DNA of 64,000 nucleotides from Pseudomonas taeanensis MS-3. GTDB taxonomy: Bacteria; Pseudomonadota; Gammaproteobacteria; Pseudomonadales; Pseudomonadaceae. The DNA lies in contig NZ_AWSQ01000002.1 in NCBI RefSeq assembly GCF_000498575.2, positions 89,941 to 153,940 on the forward strand, written 5' to 3'. Positions 1 through 8,638 of the stretch are shown in pieces. Numbering within the stretch: the first letter of the stretch is position 1; each line of letters opens with the position of its first letter. Position numbers and translations under genes: made by a program. The notes beneath the pieces are model-generated. The model was not told where the DNA came from and searched no databases. It saw only the letters and a list, made by a program, of their open reading frames with translations.

Positions 1-1275
1 CCGCACCCGGCGGCTTGTCTGGTCACCGGTATCACGCCGAGCCAGCTGGCGCAGCATGGGTTGAGCGAAGCCGAATTCATGACCTGCATTCACGCCGAGT
101 TGGTCCAACCAGGCACCTGCGGCGTGGGTTACAACAGTCTGCGATTCGACGATGAAGTTACCCGTTACAGCTTCTATCGGAATTTCTTCGATCCCTATGC
201 CCGCGAGTGGCAGGGTGGCAACAGTCGCTGGGATTTGATCGATCTGGTGCGTGCCGCCTATGCCCTGCGCCCGGAAGGGATCGTCTGGCCAGAGGAGGAG
301 GGGCGTGTCAGCCTCAAGTTGGAACGGCTGACCGCGGCCAACGGCATCGACCACGGCCAGGCCCACGATGCCTTGTCCGATGTGCGTGCGACCATCGCCC
401 TGGCCCGCTTGATCCGCAGCAAGCAGCCCAAGCTGTATGACTACCTCTATCAATTGCGCAGCAAACAGCGGGTGCTCGATAAGATTCGCTTGCTGCAGCC
501 TCTGGTGCATATTTCCGGGCGCTTCGCCGGTTCCCGACATTATTTGGCGCTGGTATTGCCACTGGCCTGGCACCCGCGCAATCGCAATGCCTTGATCGTC
601 TGTGATTTACACGCCGATCCCACGCCGTTACTCGACGAAGATGCGCAGACCTTGCGCCAGCGGCTATATACCCGTCGCGAGCAACTCGCGGAAGGTGAGT
701 TACCGGTGCCGTTGAAGTTGCTGCATATCAATCGGTGTCCGGTGGTGGCGCCTTTGAGTGTGTTGCGCAGCGAGGATATTCAACGCTTGCAGCTGGATAT
801 GACGGGCTATCAGACGCGCGCGAATAAACTCGCGGAGTCACAAGGGCTGTGGCAGGACAAACTCGCTCAGGTGTATGGCGAAGAGAGTTTCGCCCCCAAC
901 GATGATCCAGAGCAGCAGTTGTACGATGGTTTTATCGGTGATCGTGACCGGCGCTTATGCGAGCAGGTGCGTAGTGCCGAGCCACAACAATTGTCACAGG
1001 ATGTCTGGCCGTTCGACGATGCTCGATTGCCTGAATTGTTATTTCGTTATCGCGCCCGTAATTTTTTCCCGAGCTTAAGCACAGAGGAACAACAGCGCTG
1101 GAGAACCTTTTGTCAGCAACGTTTAACGCTGCCTGAGTTCGGCGCGCCAAATACCTTGGCGAGTTTTGAGGCTGCGCTGGGAGAGCTGTTCGAGACTGCG
1201 ACGGCCGATCAGCAGGCGCTATTGGCCGGGTGGCGCGAGTATGCACAGCAGTTGCGTCAGCGTTATGCCATTTGA
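1..1275 (+). CDS. sbcB: Exodeoxyribonuclease I, 5' end cut by window edge
   Basis: The reading frame is open from the first base, so the N-terminus lies outside the window; 424 codons are visible against about 475 residues in the E. coli enzyme. The protein is a DEDDh-family 3'-5' exonuclease that degrades single-stranded DNA in recombination and mismatch repair. The start of the visible part (PHPAACLVTGITPSQ) and the GYNSLRFDDEVTRYSFYRN segment near visible residue 43 are characteristic of the nuclease domain. The HDALSDVRATIALARLI stretch carries the last catalytic His/Asp pair, and a helical C-terminal extension with many Gln and Leu residues follows. It converges on mvaT across a shared strong hairpin, an arrangement seen in Pseudomonas genomes as far as I recall. 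Confidence in the family is high. Confidence 0.95.
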   Translation, partial: PHPAACLVTGITPSQLAQHGLSEAEFMTCIHAELVQPGTCGVGYNSLRFDDEVTRYSFYRNFFDPYAREWQGGNSRWDLIDLVRAAYALRPEGIVWPEEEGRVSLKLERLTAANGIDHGQAHDALSDVRATIALARLIRSKQPKLYDYLYQLRSKQRVLDKIRLLQPLVHISGRFAGSRHYLALVLPLAWHPRNRNALIVCDLHADPTPLLDEDAQTLRQRLYTRREQLAEGELPVPLKLLHINRCPVVAPLSVLRSEDIQRLQLDMTGYQTRANKLAESQGLWQDKLAQVYGEESFAPNDDPEQQLYDGFIGDRDRRLCEQVRSAEPQQLSQDVWPFDDARLPELLFRYRARNFFPSLSTEEQQRWRTFCQQRLTLPEFGAPNTLASFEAALGELFETATADQQALLAGWREYAQQLRQRYAI

Positions 1276-1400
1276 AAACTTGAGCGAGTGCCAGATAGTC
1301 GAGCTATTGCCGCGGGAAAATGTTGTCTGGTATTGCCAGTCGGGCGGTTACTGTTTCGGGCAGTCGGTATTGAGTAGGCTGTACGGAAGGTAGACAGCCA

Positions 1401-1440
1401 CGCATAAAAAACGCCAGCAATAGCTGGCGTTTTTTATGCG
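1401..1440. terminator. Bidirectional intrinsic terminator between sbcB and mvaT
   Basis: A perfect 18-bp inverted repeat (CGCATAAAAAACGCCAGC and its complement) encloses a 4-base AATA loop. The GC-rich inner stem is flanked by A and T runs on both sides, so it can end transcription from either of the two converging genes. Confidence 0.92.
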
Positions 1441-1466
1441 TTCAAACTGCAGTGCAGTCGCAGGGC

Positions 1467-1841
1467 TTAGTCCAGCAGGGTCACCCAGCTTTCCACGACG
1501 TCGGAGCCCCACTTGGCTTTCCACTCTTTCAGGGTCTTGTGGTTGCCACCCTTGGTTTCGATCACTTCACCGTTGTGCGGGTTCTTGTACTGCTTAACTT
1601 TACGTGCGCGCTTGGTGCCGGTGGTCTTAGCTGCGCGTGGAGCCTTGCTGGCTTTGGCGTCCGGGTCGAGCATGGCAATGATGTCGCGCAGGGACTTCTG
1701 ATACTCACCCATCAGAGTGCGCAGCTTACCTTCGAATTCCAATTCTTTTTGCAGCTTGTCGTCTTGCGACATGCTTTTCAGGCGCGCTTGCAGTTCTTTG
1801 ATGGCTTCTTCTGTGGCGCGGTAATCGTTGATCAGCGACAT
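1467..1841 (-). CDS. mvaT: H-NS-family xenogeneic silencer MvaT
   Basis: This 124-residue protein matches the MvaT/MvaU length of about 125. The N-terminal half (MSLINDYRATEEAIKELQAR to about residue 60) is the coiled-coil oligomerisation region. A basic linker rich in Lys, Arg and Ala follows (about 63-83), then the C-terminal DNA-binding domain with KQYKNPHNGEVIETKGG and KEWKAKWG. MvaT proteins coat AT-rich and horizontally acquired DNA and repress it, functionally replacing H-NS in pseudomonads. The gene is monocistronic and ends at the terminator shared with sbcB. In context, MvaT is a plausible silencer of the acquired cluster further right, though nothing in the sequence shows that directly. 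Confidence 0.95.
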   Translation of the reverse strand: MSLINDYRATEEAIKELQARLKSMSQDDKLQKELEFEGKLRTLMGEYQKSLRDIIAMLDPDAKASKAPRAAKTTGTKRARKVKQYKNPHNGEVIETKGGNHKTLKEWKAKWGSDVVESWVTLLD

Positions 1842-2403
1842 GTGGCTTACCTTGAGATGTAGATGAAATGTTGGCTAAGTATTAGCAATAGTAGTCACGC
1901 ACTTTTAACAAGTAAACCGCTTTGTAAGGATTTGCCACAGTTACGCAACTAAGTTGTTCGTTTGCAGGCTGTTGGCACGACTCTCCGTTCGCCTGGAGAA
2001 CCCTTGAGTAATTTTTTGTAAGTCGCTGGCGAGTCGTAAAGTCTTAATAAAGCTGTATGGTCGGGGAGGGTTGAAGTTGCTATCGGGTGGCAGGCTGGCA
2101 GTTGCTTGGGTGGCTTCCCAGATTTTATGGTGGTGGGCCAGGTCTGCAGGATTACTACGCTTTCCTGTGCTCTGGCTGAAATGGCTGACATTGTGAGTTT
2201 TTTTGCACTCTCCATACGTATTTTTCAGTGATTCATAACCAGTCAAACCGTATCGGTGTCGTAGCCGGGGTCAGTGATTTTTCTGGCTACCTATAATGGT
2301 TCGAATTATCGAGGTGAGGCATTGCTCGGAGAATCAAGGGGGAGTTCTTAGGCGCGTCAAGGCATACGCGCTGACGAGTTGCCGGTTGGCTGTGAGTTCT
2401 TGA
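1842..2403. other. AT-richer intergenic region upstream of mvaT
   Basis: About 560 bases lack a gene that I can support. The base composition is visibly more AT-rich than the flanking genes, which suits the mvaT promoter region. A 101-codon minus-strand frame is present but has no recognisable domain or ribosome binding site. Confidence 0.5.
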
Positions 2404-2580
2404 TGGAACGGCGGGGCGATCATCGAGCAGGATGTGCCGCGTGTCAGCCATGACAACAGCATCGAGGAAGTGTTGCGGCAGGGTAGTGATGCAGAAAAAA
2501 TGGAGTTGTTCCGTGGGCTACGCTATCACTTAGAAGACCGCGCATTGATGCACGATGACAATCCGGCGATCTTCGACTGA
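2404..2580 (+). pseudogene. Orphan C-terminal coding fragment, family unknown
   Basis: A frame ending in TGA at 2578-2580 reads like real protein (IEEVLRQGSDAEKMELFRGL, then YHLEDRALMHDDNPAIFD). It has no plausible start: the frame is closed by a TGA at 2401-2403 and no ATG with a Shine-Dalgarno sequence precedes the conserved-looking part. It lies just upstream of the CBS gene and on the same strand. Either it is the decayed 3' end of a gene, or a short peptide starting at GTG 2434. I do not recognise the family. Confidence 0.35.
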
Positions 2581-2626
2581 TCGCTTCGCGGTGTACCCGC
2601 CCGGTACACCCCAGAGGAGTTTGCTG

Positions 2627-3052
2627 ATGCTCAAATCAATCAAAGTACGGGACTACATGACCCGCCACTTGGTGACCTTCCGCTCCGACACTGACCTATT
2701 CACTGCGATCAATCGCCTACTCGAACATCGGATTTCCGGTGCTCCGGTGATCGACTCCCAAGGGCACTTGATAGGCCTGCTCTCCGAGGGGGACTGCCTG
2801 CGGGGGATTCTCTCCGGGGCTTACTACGAAGCCATAGGGGGCAACGTCAGTGCGTATATGACGAGCGAAGTCGAGACCATCTCGCCGGAAACCGACATCA
2901 TCGAAGTCTCCGAACGTTTTCTACGTGGTCGCCTCGGCCGCATGCCGGTGATCGAGGATGGGCGCCTGGTCGGCCAGATCAGCCGGCATGATGTGTTGCG
3001 CGCGGTCAAAGAGTTCGCTCAGCATGATAAAGGCCACCCGGCGGAAGAGTGA
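2627..3052 (+). CDS. CBS-domain pair protein
   Basis: This 141-residue protein consists almost entirely of two CBS motifs. The first runs about residues 7-62 (VRDYMTRHLVTFRSDTDLF to GLLSEGDCLRGIL) and the second about 78-132 (YMTSEVETISPETDI to VGQISRHDVLRAV). Stand-alone CBS pairs bind adenosine nucleotides and act as energy or redox sensors; the partner here is unknown. I chose the ATG at 2627 because a good ribosome binding site (AGAGGAG) lies just upstream and the protein then begins directly at the domain; the frame stays open for 24 codons further upstream without such a signal. There is no obvious operon partner apart from the small gene at 3159. Confidence 0.85.
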   Translation: MLKSIKVRDYMTRHLVTFRSDTDLFTAINRLLEHRISGAPVIDSQGHLIGLLSEGDCLRGILSGAYYEAIGGNVSAYMTSEVETISPETDIIEVSERFLRGRLGRMPVIEDGRLVGQISRHDVLRAVKEFAQHDKGHPAEE

Positions 3053-3158
3053 GCCAGGAGTCTTTTGCTCTTGGCGCTCAGCCAGGGGCAACTGTGCTTT
3101 GGGCCGTTTATGACGGGTGCATTGCGGGACGATAGATGATGAGAGCTGAGGAGGCGCC

Positions 3159-3344
3159 ATGAGCGATCCATTCGCGCGCGCCACGTCGAGTCCGCCGCCG
3201 ATCTTGGGTGAGGGCTGCGTCAAGCGTTATGACCCCGAGGCTCTGAGCCCTGAGGACGGAACCGAGTTTTCCGACGCTGCCGAGTTGTGGAAACGGCTGC
3301 AACAGGAGGCCGGTGACGAACCGGAAAAGCCTAAGCCCACATAA
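3159..3344 (+). CDS. Small acidic protein of unknown function
   Basis: A 61-residue frame starts at an ATG preceded by GAGGAGG. It is hydrophilic, proline-rich at both ends (TSSPPPILGEG near residue 10, EKPKPT at the C-terminus) and acidic in the middle, with no membrane segment. A hairpin terminator follows the stop codon at once, which supports it as a genuine gene. I recognise no domain; its role is unknown. Confidence 0.6.
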   Translation: MSDPFARATSSPPPILGEGCVKRYDPEALSPEDGTEFSDAAELWKRLQQEAGDEPEKPKPT

Positions 3345-3347
3345 AAC

Positions 3348-3368
3348 GGGGCGCTCATTGAGCGCCCC
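3348..3368. terminator. Bidirectional terminator
   Basis: An 8-bp GC-rich stem (GGGGCGCT/AGCGCCCC) with a 5-base loop is flanked by an A run on the left and T-rich sequence on the right. It lies between the converging small gene and the chemoreceptor gene. Confidence 0.8.
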
Positions 3369-3395
3369 GTTGTTCTTGGTCGGTTGAGCAGGCTA

Positions 3396-5273
3396 TTAGA
3401 TGCGGAAACTGTCGACCAGCTGCTTCAGGCGCGAGGCCTGCTGCTCCAGATCGCCGCAGGCGCGCAAGGTGGACTGAAGATTTTCCACGCCTTCCTGGTT
3501 GAGGGTGTTGATCTCGATGATGTCCATGTTCAGCGACTCGATCACCGAGGTCTGCTCTTCGGTGGCAGTGGCCACCGATTGGTTCATGCCGTCGATTTCG
3601 CCGATACGCAGGGTCACGCTGCCCAGCCGCTCACCTGCCTGGTTGGCAATCACCACACTTTCTTCGCTATAACGTTGGCTCTCGGTCATGGTGGTGACCG
3701 ACTGGCGGGAGTCGACTTGCAGTTCCTCGATCATTCCCTCGATTTCTTGCGCCGACTCCTGAGTGCGGTGCGCCAGGTTGCGCACCTCATCGGCTACCAC
3801 GGCGAAGCCGCGGCCCGCCTCTCCGGCTCGCGCCGCTTCGATGGCCGCATTCAGCGCCAGCAGGTTGGTTTGCTGGGAAATACTTTTGATGACTTCGAGT
3901 ATCTGCCCGATATTCACCGTCTTGCCGTTCAGCGTCTCGATGTTGCTGCAGGAGGCGCTGATCTTGCCGGACAGGTCGTTCATCGCCTGAATGGTTTTTG
4001 CCAACACCTGGCGTCCGCCCTCTGCCTGCTGGCGGGCGTCTGTGGCCTGAGTCGAGGCGTCCGCGGCGTTACGCGCGATCTCCTGGGCGGCGGCACCTAA
4101 CTCATTGATCGCCGCGGCCACGCTGTTAGTACGGCTGGACTGTTCATCCGAGTTGAGCATCGACGCGTTGGAGGCATTGAGTACCAGCTTGGCCACCTCG
4201 TTGACTTGGCCGGTGGCCGAAGACACTTCGCGGATCGAGCTGTGAATGCGCTCGACGAAACGGTTGAATGCTGTGGCCAGTTCACCCAGCTCATCGTTGG
4301 ACTGGACCTTCAGACGTTTGGTCAGGTCACCTTCGCCCTGGGCAATGTCCTGCATGGTCTTGCCCATCACGATCAGGGGCTGCATGAGCACGCGGATCAG
4401 CATGCCCAGCAGGATGATGATGAGGATCACCGCGATCACGGTGGCGACGATGGCCGAGGCGCGAAATTCGCTGAGCATCGCATAGGCCTTGTCCTTGTCG
4501 ATGGACAGCCCGACGTACCATGAGACCGAAGGTAGTCCTTTGACCGGGGTAAAGGTGACGATACGGGTGTCACCATTCGTTTCAGTTTCGCTGAGGCTGC
4601 TGTCGATTCGCGGGGTGTTTTCCGGGAACACATCGCGCAGGTTTTTCATCACCAGGCTCTTGTCTGGATGTACTAGGATTTTGCCATCGGCGCTGACCAG
4701 GAAGGCATAGCCAATCCCATTGAAATCCAGCGAGTTGATGATGTTGACTAGGGTGGTCAGGCTCAGGTCTCCGCCAACTACGCCAGCTTGTTTCGCCGGT
4801 GAGGCGATGGCGATGATCAGTTCGTTGGTTGCGGCATCCACGAAGGGTTCGGTAAGGATAGTCCCGCCCGCGCTCTGAGCATCCTTGTACCAGGGGCGTG
4901 TACGTGGATCGAAGTCGCCCGGCATCTCAGCGTCTGGACGCATGGTGAAGACACCGTCGTCGCTCCCCAGATAAGTAAACGCAAACGTCGAAGTGAGGGC
5001 CCTCTGTTCTAACAGGCTGACGACTTTGTTCGGTGTCGGATCAGTGACGATCGACTGAGCGGTGCTTTCTACCAGCAAGATTCGCCCGGACAGCCAATTC
5101 TGGATGGTTCCTGCGGTTACTTGCCCCATTTCATTAAGGTAGTTTTCCAGGTTGGCGCGGATCGCATTGCGTTGCAGGTAATCGTTGTAGAAGGTGAATA
5201 AGGTAAACGCTGCGATCACCACCAGTGAGGCGGCGAGCAGAATTTTGTGGCTGAACTTCAAACTGTTGGTCAT
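3396..5273 (-). CDS. Methyl-accepting chemotaxis protein, dCache type
   Basis: This 625-residue transmembrane chemoreceptor has a first membrane helix at about residues 10-30. A periplasmic sensor of about 250 residues follows (about 35-280), with the [11 protein letters not shown] and GGDLSLTTL features typical of double-Cache domains such as PctA. A second membrane helix (about 282-305) leads into a HAMP domain and a cytoplasmic signalling domain. The conserved hairpin tip, [20 protein letters not shown], is present. dCache receptors of this class often bind amino acids or other small molecules; the ligand cannot be read from sequence. It is divergent from the ATPase gene at 5407 and is probably monocistronic. 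Confidence 0.93.
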   Translation of the reverse strand: MTNSLKFSHKILLAASLVVIAAFTLFTFYNDYLQRNAIRANLENYLNEMGQVTAGTIQNWLSGRILLVESTAQSIVTDPTPNKVVSLLEQRALTSTFAFTYLGSDDGVFTMRPDAEMPGDFDPRTRPWYKDAQSAGGTILTEPFVDAATNELIIAIASPAKQAGVVGGDLSLTTLVNIINSLDFNGIGYAFLVSADGKILVHPDKSLVMKNLRDVFPENTPRIDSSLSETETNGDTRIVTFTPVKGLPSVSWYVGLSIDKDKAYAMLSEFRASAIVATVIAVILIIILLGMLIRVLMQPLIVMGKTMQDIAQGEGDLTKRLKVQSNDELGELATAFNRFVERIHSSIREVSSATGQVNEVAKLVLNASNASMLNSDEQSSRTNSVAAAINELGAAAQEIARNAADASTQATDARQQAEGGRQVLAKTIQAMNDLSGKISASCSNIETLNGKTVNIGQILEVIKSISQQTNLLALNAAIEAARAGEAGRGFAVVADEVRNLAHRTQESAQEIEGMIEELQVDSRQSVTTMTESQRYSEESVVIANQAGERLGSVTLRIGEIDGMNQSVATATEEQTSVIESLNMDIIEINTLNQEGVENLQSTLRACGDLEQQASRLKQLVDSFRI

Positions 5274-5406
5274 GGTTTATGTTGTTCACTATGGTCGGCT
5301 GCCAGTCGTAGCTGGCTGTAAGTTGCACGCAGTCTGTGGCGCTAGGGCCTGCAGTGTTGCTATCTCGGCACCCGTGGACGAATCCTTTAACCTGGGAGAC
5401 ACCGAA

Positions 5407-6897
5407 ATGTCCGTATCAGAGCAGTTTGTTTTCGGCGCTGACCTTTCCGGTCAGCCGGTCGGCCAGGCCCTGCGCTTGGCCAATCGCCATGGACTGGTGG
5501 CGGGAGCGACCGGCACGGGGAAAACCGTAACTCTGCAGCGCCTCATCGAGGGTTTCAGCGATGCCGGTGTCGCGGTGTTCGCTGCGGACGTGAAGGGCGA
5601 TCTCTGTGGTCTCGGCGCTGTCGGTGCGCCACAGGGCAAGGTGGCCGAACGAATCGCCAGCATGCCCTGGCTCACTCACCAACCGACGGCCTACCCGGTC
5701 ACCTTGTGGGATATTCACGGACAAAGCGGCCACCCGCTGCGCACCACCCTCAGTGAAATGGGCCCCCTGTTACTCGGTGCCTTGTTGGAATTGACGGACA
5801 GTCAGCAGGCCGCGCTGTATGCCGCCTTCAAGGTGGCGGACCGCGAGGGTTTACTGCTACTGGACCTTAAAGACCTCAAAGCCCTGCTGGCTCACTTGAA
5901 ATCTCATCCCGAGGTACTGGGCGATGACAGCGCACTGTTCACCACGACTTCGGCACAGGCGCTGCTGCGCCGCTTGTCGAGCCTGGAGCAGCAGGGCGCC
6001 GAGGCCTTGTTCGGCGAACCGGCGTTGCAACTTGAAGACATCCTGCACCCCGATCGTGACGGTCGCGGACGTATTCACCTGCTCGACGCCAGTCGCCTGG
6101 TGCATGAAGCGCCGAAGGTCTACGCGACCTTCCTGATGTGGCTGCTGGCCGAGCTATTCGAGCAACTGCCGGAGCGCGGCGATGCCGACAAACCAGTGTT
6201 GGCGCTGTTTTTTGACGAGGCGCACCTGCTTTTCAGCGACACGCCGAAGGCCTTGCAGGAGCGCTTGGAGCAGGTGGTACGGTTGATTCGCTCGAAGGGG
6301 GTCGGGGTGTACTTCGTCACCCAGTCGCCCGACGACTTGCCGGATGACGTGCTGGCTCAGCTCGGCCTGCGCATCCAGCATGGCCTGCGGGCCTTCACCA
6401 GCAAAGAGCGCAAGGCGTTGCGTGCGGTGGCCGATGGCTTTCGCCCTAATCCGGCCTTCGACGCCTTGAGTGTGCTGACCGAGCTGGGCATAGGTGAGGC
6501 GCTGGTCGGCACCATGGAGGCCAAGGGCACTCCCGCCATGGTGCAGCGTGTGGCTATCGCGCCGCCGCAGTCGCGTATTGGCCCGTTGAGCGAAACCGAG
6601 CGAGCTGCGCTAATTCGTCAATCCCCCTTGGCTGGGCGTTATGACAAGGCGTTTGACCGCGAGTCGGCCTACGAGCTGCTCACTGCGCGTGCGGCGCAGG
6701 CCAGTGTCCAGGCGGCAGAGGCCGCTGCATCGAGCAAAACTGAAGCTGAGGCCGGAGTCGGCAGCATGACGGGTGGTCTACTCGGCAGCTTGGCTGGTCT
6801 GGCGATGAAAACAGCAGTACGCCAAGTTGCCAATCAGATTGGTCGGCAATTGGTACGCGGCCTACTGGGTTCATTGGTGGGGGGTAAGCGGCGGTAA
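5407..6897 (+). CDS. HerA/YjgR-type (DUF853) P-loop ATPase
   Basis: This 496-residue protein has a Walker A motif near the N-terminus (GATGTGKT, about residues 33-40) and a Walker B motif (ALFFDEAHLLF, about 260-270). The C-terminal tail is rich in Ala, Gln and Gly. This matches the DUF853/YjgR family, which is related to HerA and FtsK translocases but lacks an established physiological role. I placed the start at the ATG at 5407, just before the conserved VSEQFVFG opening and behind GGGAG; the longer upstream frame overlaps the chemoreceptor gene and reads as non-coding. It is followed by a hairpin terminator. Confidence 0.85.
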   Translation: MSVSEQFVFGADLSGQPVGQALRLANRHGLVAGATGTGKTVTLQRLIEGFSDAGVAVFAADVKGDLCGLGAVGAPQGKVAERIASMPWLTHQPTAYPVTLWDIHGQSGHPLRTTLSEMGPLLLGALLELTDSQQAALYAAFKVADREGLLLLDLKDLKALLAHLKSHPEVLGDDSALFTTTSAQALLRRLSSLEQQGAEALFGEPALQLEDILHPDRDGRGRIHLLDASRLVHEAPKVYATFLMWLLAELFEQLPERGDADKPVLALFFDEAHLLFSDTPKALQERLEQVVRLIRSKGVGVYFVTQSPDDLPDDVLAQLGLRIQHGLRAFTSKERKALRAVADGFRPNPAFDALSVLTELGIGEALVGTMEAKGTPAMVQRVAIAPPQSRIGPLSETERAALIRQSPLAGRYDKAFDRESAYELLTARAAQASVQAAEAAASSKTEAEAGVGSMTGGLLGSLAGLAMKTAVRQVANQIGRQLVRGLLGSLVGGKRR

Positions 6898-6955
6898 GTT
6901 ATTGTTCCTCAGCCGAGCACAATACAAGTCTGCTTATCGAGCAAGTTCGATCGAG

Positions 6956-6987
6956 TGCCCATCTGGATTAGACAATTCAGATGGGCA
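6956..6987. terminator. Inverted repeat, probable terminator
   Basis: A 10-bp perfect stem (TGCCCATCTG/CAGATGGGCA) with a 12-base AT-rich loop lies between two converging genes. The T tract is weak, so this rests mainly on the stem and its position. Confidence 0.55.
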
Positions 6988-6995
6988 TCAACTAC

Positions 6996-7226
6996 TCAGT
7001 CATTTGCCTCGTCGGCTTTGGCTTTCAAGTCTTTTTCGATTTTTTCCAGTTCCTTCTCAAATGCTTGGTCGAGAAGGTTGGCTTTCTTGCGCCAAGGCTT
7101 GCGCTCGGGGTCCGGTTGAGCGGCGTAGGTGATGACTTCCCCGCCGTATACTTCCTTGTAACGGTTTGCCTGGCGCTCGAGTTCAGCGCGCAGTTCGTCT
7201 TTCGTCACGTTATTTTCCATGGTCAT
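6996..7226 (-). CDS. Small charged helical protein, function unknown
   Basis: This 76-residue protein is rich in Glu and Lys and predicted to be mostly alpha-helical ([20 protein letters not shown], then [18 protein letters not shown]). The amino-acid pattern looks genuinely coding. Two candidate ATGs, 7226 and 7220, are in frame; neither has a strong ribosome binding site. I do not recognise a named family. It converges on the YjgR-type ATPase and appears monocistronic. Confidence 0.6.
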   Translation of the reverse strand: MTMENNVTKDELRAELERQANRYKEVYGGEVITYAAQPDPERKPWRKKANLLDQAFEKELEKIEKDLKAKADEAND

Positions 7227-8065
7227 GAAACTTTAATGGCGACAACGTAAGGCTGTTTGCCTTACTGCTACGGTCACCGATTAATCAGCAGTCTGAGCCG
7301 CACATACTGATCATTGATAGATGTCGCGGTTTTTTGCGATGTTTTCTATTAAAAACAATGGGTTATTGATTTTTGTGGTTTTTAACGGTTTTTAGCGAGG
7401 TTGTTATGCACGGCTCCCTGGTAATTATGGCGAAGGACGAGTAAATGTCTAGTGGCCTGCATGTGAGTTTAAATAGTCTATTTCAGCGCCTGACGCCTCG
7501 ATACCGCGCTGCCGTACCTCACCATGACCCGCTGTGACTCGTCAGCGCCCTGTCTGGTAGCCTCAGCCAGCTGAACTTGGGTTAAGTCACTAGCCGTACA
7601 GGCTGCTAGGCATAAGTAATGTGTCTTTTTGTATCTCTGGCAGCTGAGGTGGGCAGTATTTCGCGGTCGATAGTCGACGATAGTGTGCCATCGTGTGTGA
7701 AAGCGGATAACAGCTTCATAGAGTATTGCGGGTACGTGATTAATCGGCGCGTAACAGCTGTGCAGTACTGCCGCCGATTTCCAGCATCGCCACACGACCA
7801 CTCCACTCGCTCTATTACAACTGTTGGGCATGCACAACAACAGAGCAGATGTTGTAGAGCTTGCAAGACAGTTCGTGTATGAGGAGTGCTACGCCAATAG
7901 CGAAACGATGAAACATTGTGGGCGGACGAACGCGCCCGAGGCTTTGCCGTTGGCGCAGCTCATTGCACGCTTCGGTGCAACAAACTGTGTCGTGCTCCTG
8001 TCTATTATCCCAAGGCAGCCATAGCGGCCTTGTGTGGTTATTCTCTGAACAGGAGAGCAGTCAGC
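7227..8065. other. Gene-poor stretch of about 840 bases
   Basis: The left part (7300-7440) is AT-rich with several T runs and may hold promoters. Short frames exist here, for example one of 64-66 codons starting at 7824, but none has a clear ribosome binding site or a recognisable domain. I see no tRNA or other RNA gene. Confidence 0.4.
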
Positions 8066-8605
8066 ATGCTACGTTTCGTGCTTCTCGCGCTTGTGTTTTT
8101 CGTCGTTGCGTTGCTCGGTATCGCTGCTATGCAGCCTGCCGAGTTTCGCGTCGAGCGCTCGACCAGCATGGCCGCTCCTGTGGGCGAAGTGTTTGTTCAA
8201 GTCAATGACTTGCATAATTGGCAGCAGTGGTCGCCCTGGGCGAAACGCGATCCGGCCATGCAGACGATCTTCGAGGGGCCGAGTGCTGGTGTTGGAGCGG
8301 TCCATCGCTGGGTTGGCAACAACGAGGTCGGTGAGGGCAGCATGACCATTCTCGAGAGCCGACCGGATGAGTTGGTTCGCATCAAACTGGTGTTTCTGAA
8401 ACCCTTCGAGGCCACCAATGACGTGGTGTTTCGCTTTGCTCCCGAGGGCGAAAATACCCGCGTGAGCTGGAGCATGACCGGCAGCAACAACTTCATCGGC
8501 AAGGTCGTGCATCTGGCTATGGACATGGACAAGATGGTCGGTGGCGACTTCGAACAGGGGCTGGCGCAGTTGAAGGCGCAGGTGGAGGAGTCGAGTAGGC
8601 CTTGA
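8066..8605 (+). CDS. Membrane-anchored SRPBCC (START-like) protein
   Basis: This 179-residue protein has one N-terminal hydrophobic helix (LRFVLLALVFFVVALLGIAAM, residues 2-22), then an SRPBCC fold. The fold shows RSTSMAAPVGEVFVQVNDLHNWQQWSPW, the signature opening of polyketide-cyclase/dehydrase-like domains. Such domains bind hydrophobic ligands in a deep cavity; no catalytic role can be assigned. The start at 8066 is set by AGGAG 10 bases upstream. It converges on the diguanylate cyclase gene with a gap of only 33 bases. Confidence 0.85.
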   Translation: MLRFVLLALVFFVVALLGIAAMQPAEFRVERSTSMAAPVGEVFVQVNDLHNWQQWSPWAKRDPAMQTIFEGPSAGVGAVHRWVGNNEVGEGSMTILESRPDELVRIKLVFLKPFEATNDVVFRFAPEGENTRVSWSMTGSNNFIGKVVHLAMDMDKMVGGDFEQGLAQLKAQVEESSRP

Positions 8606-8638
8606 GTGCGTGTTGCAGCACCCACTCTATATACCGAC

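Noticed and set aside
1941..2246. 101-codon minus-strand frame upstream of mvaT
   Set aside because: No ribosome binding site, no recognisable domain, and it lies in AT-richer promoter-like DNA.
5194..5406. Upstream extension of the YjgR-type ATPase gene
   Set aside because: It overlaps the divergent chemoreceptor gene and has no ribosome binding site; the conserved protein starts at 5407.
7824..8024. Frame of about 65 codons with protein-like sequence (ADVVELARQFVYEECYANSE)
   Set aside because: It lacks a Shine-Dalgarno sequence and known family, and the surrounding 800 bases read as non-coding; kept only as a possibility.
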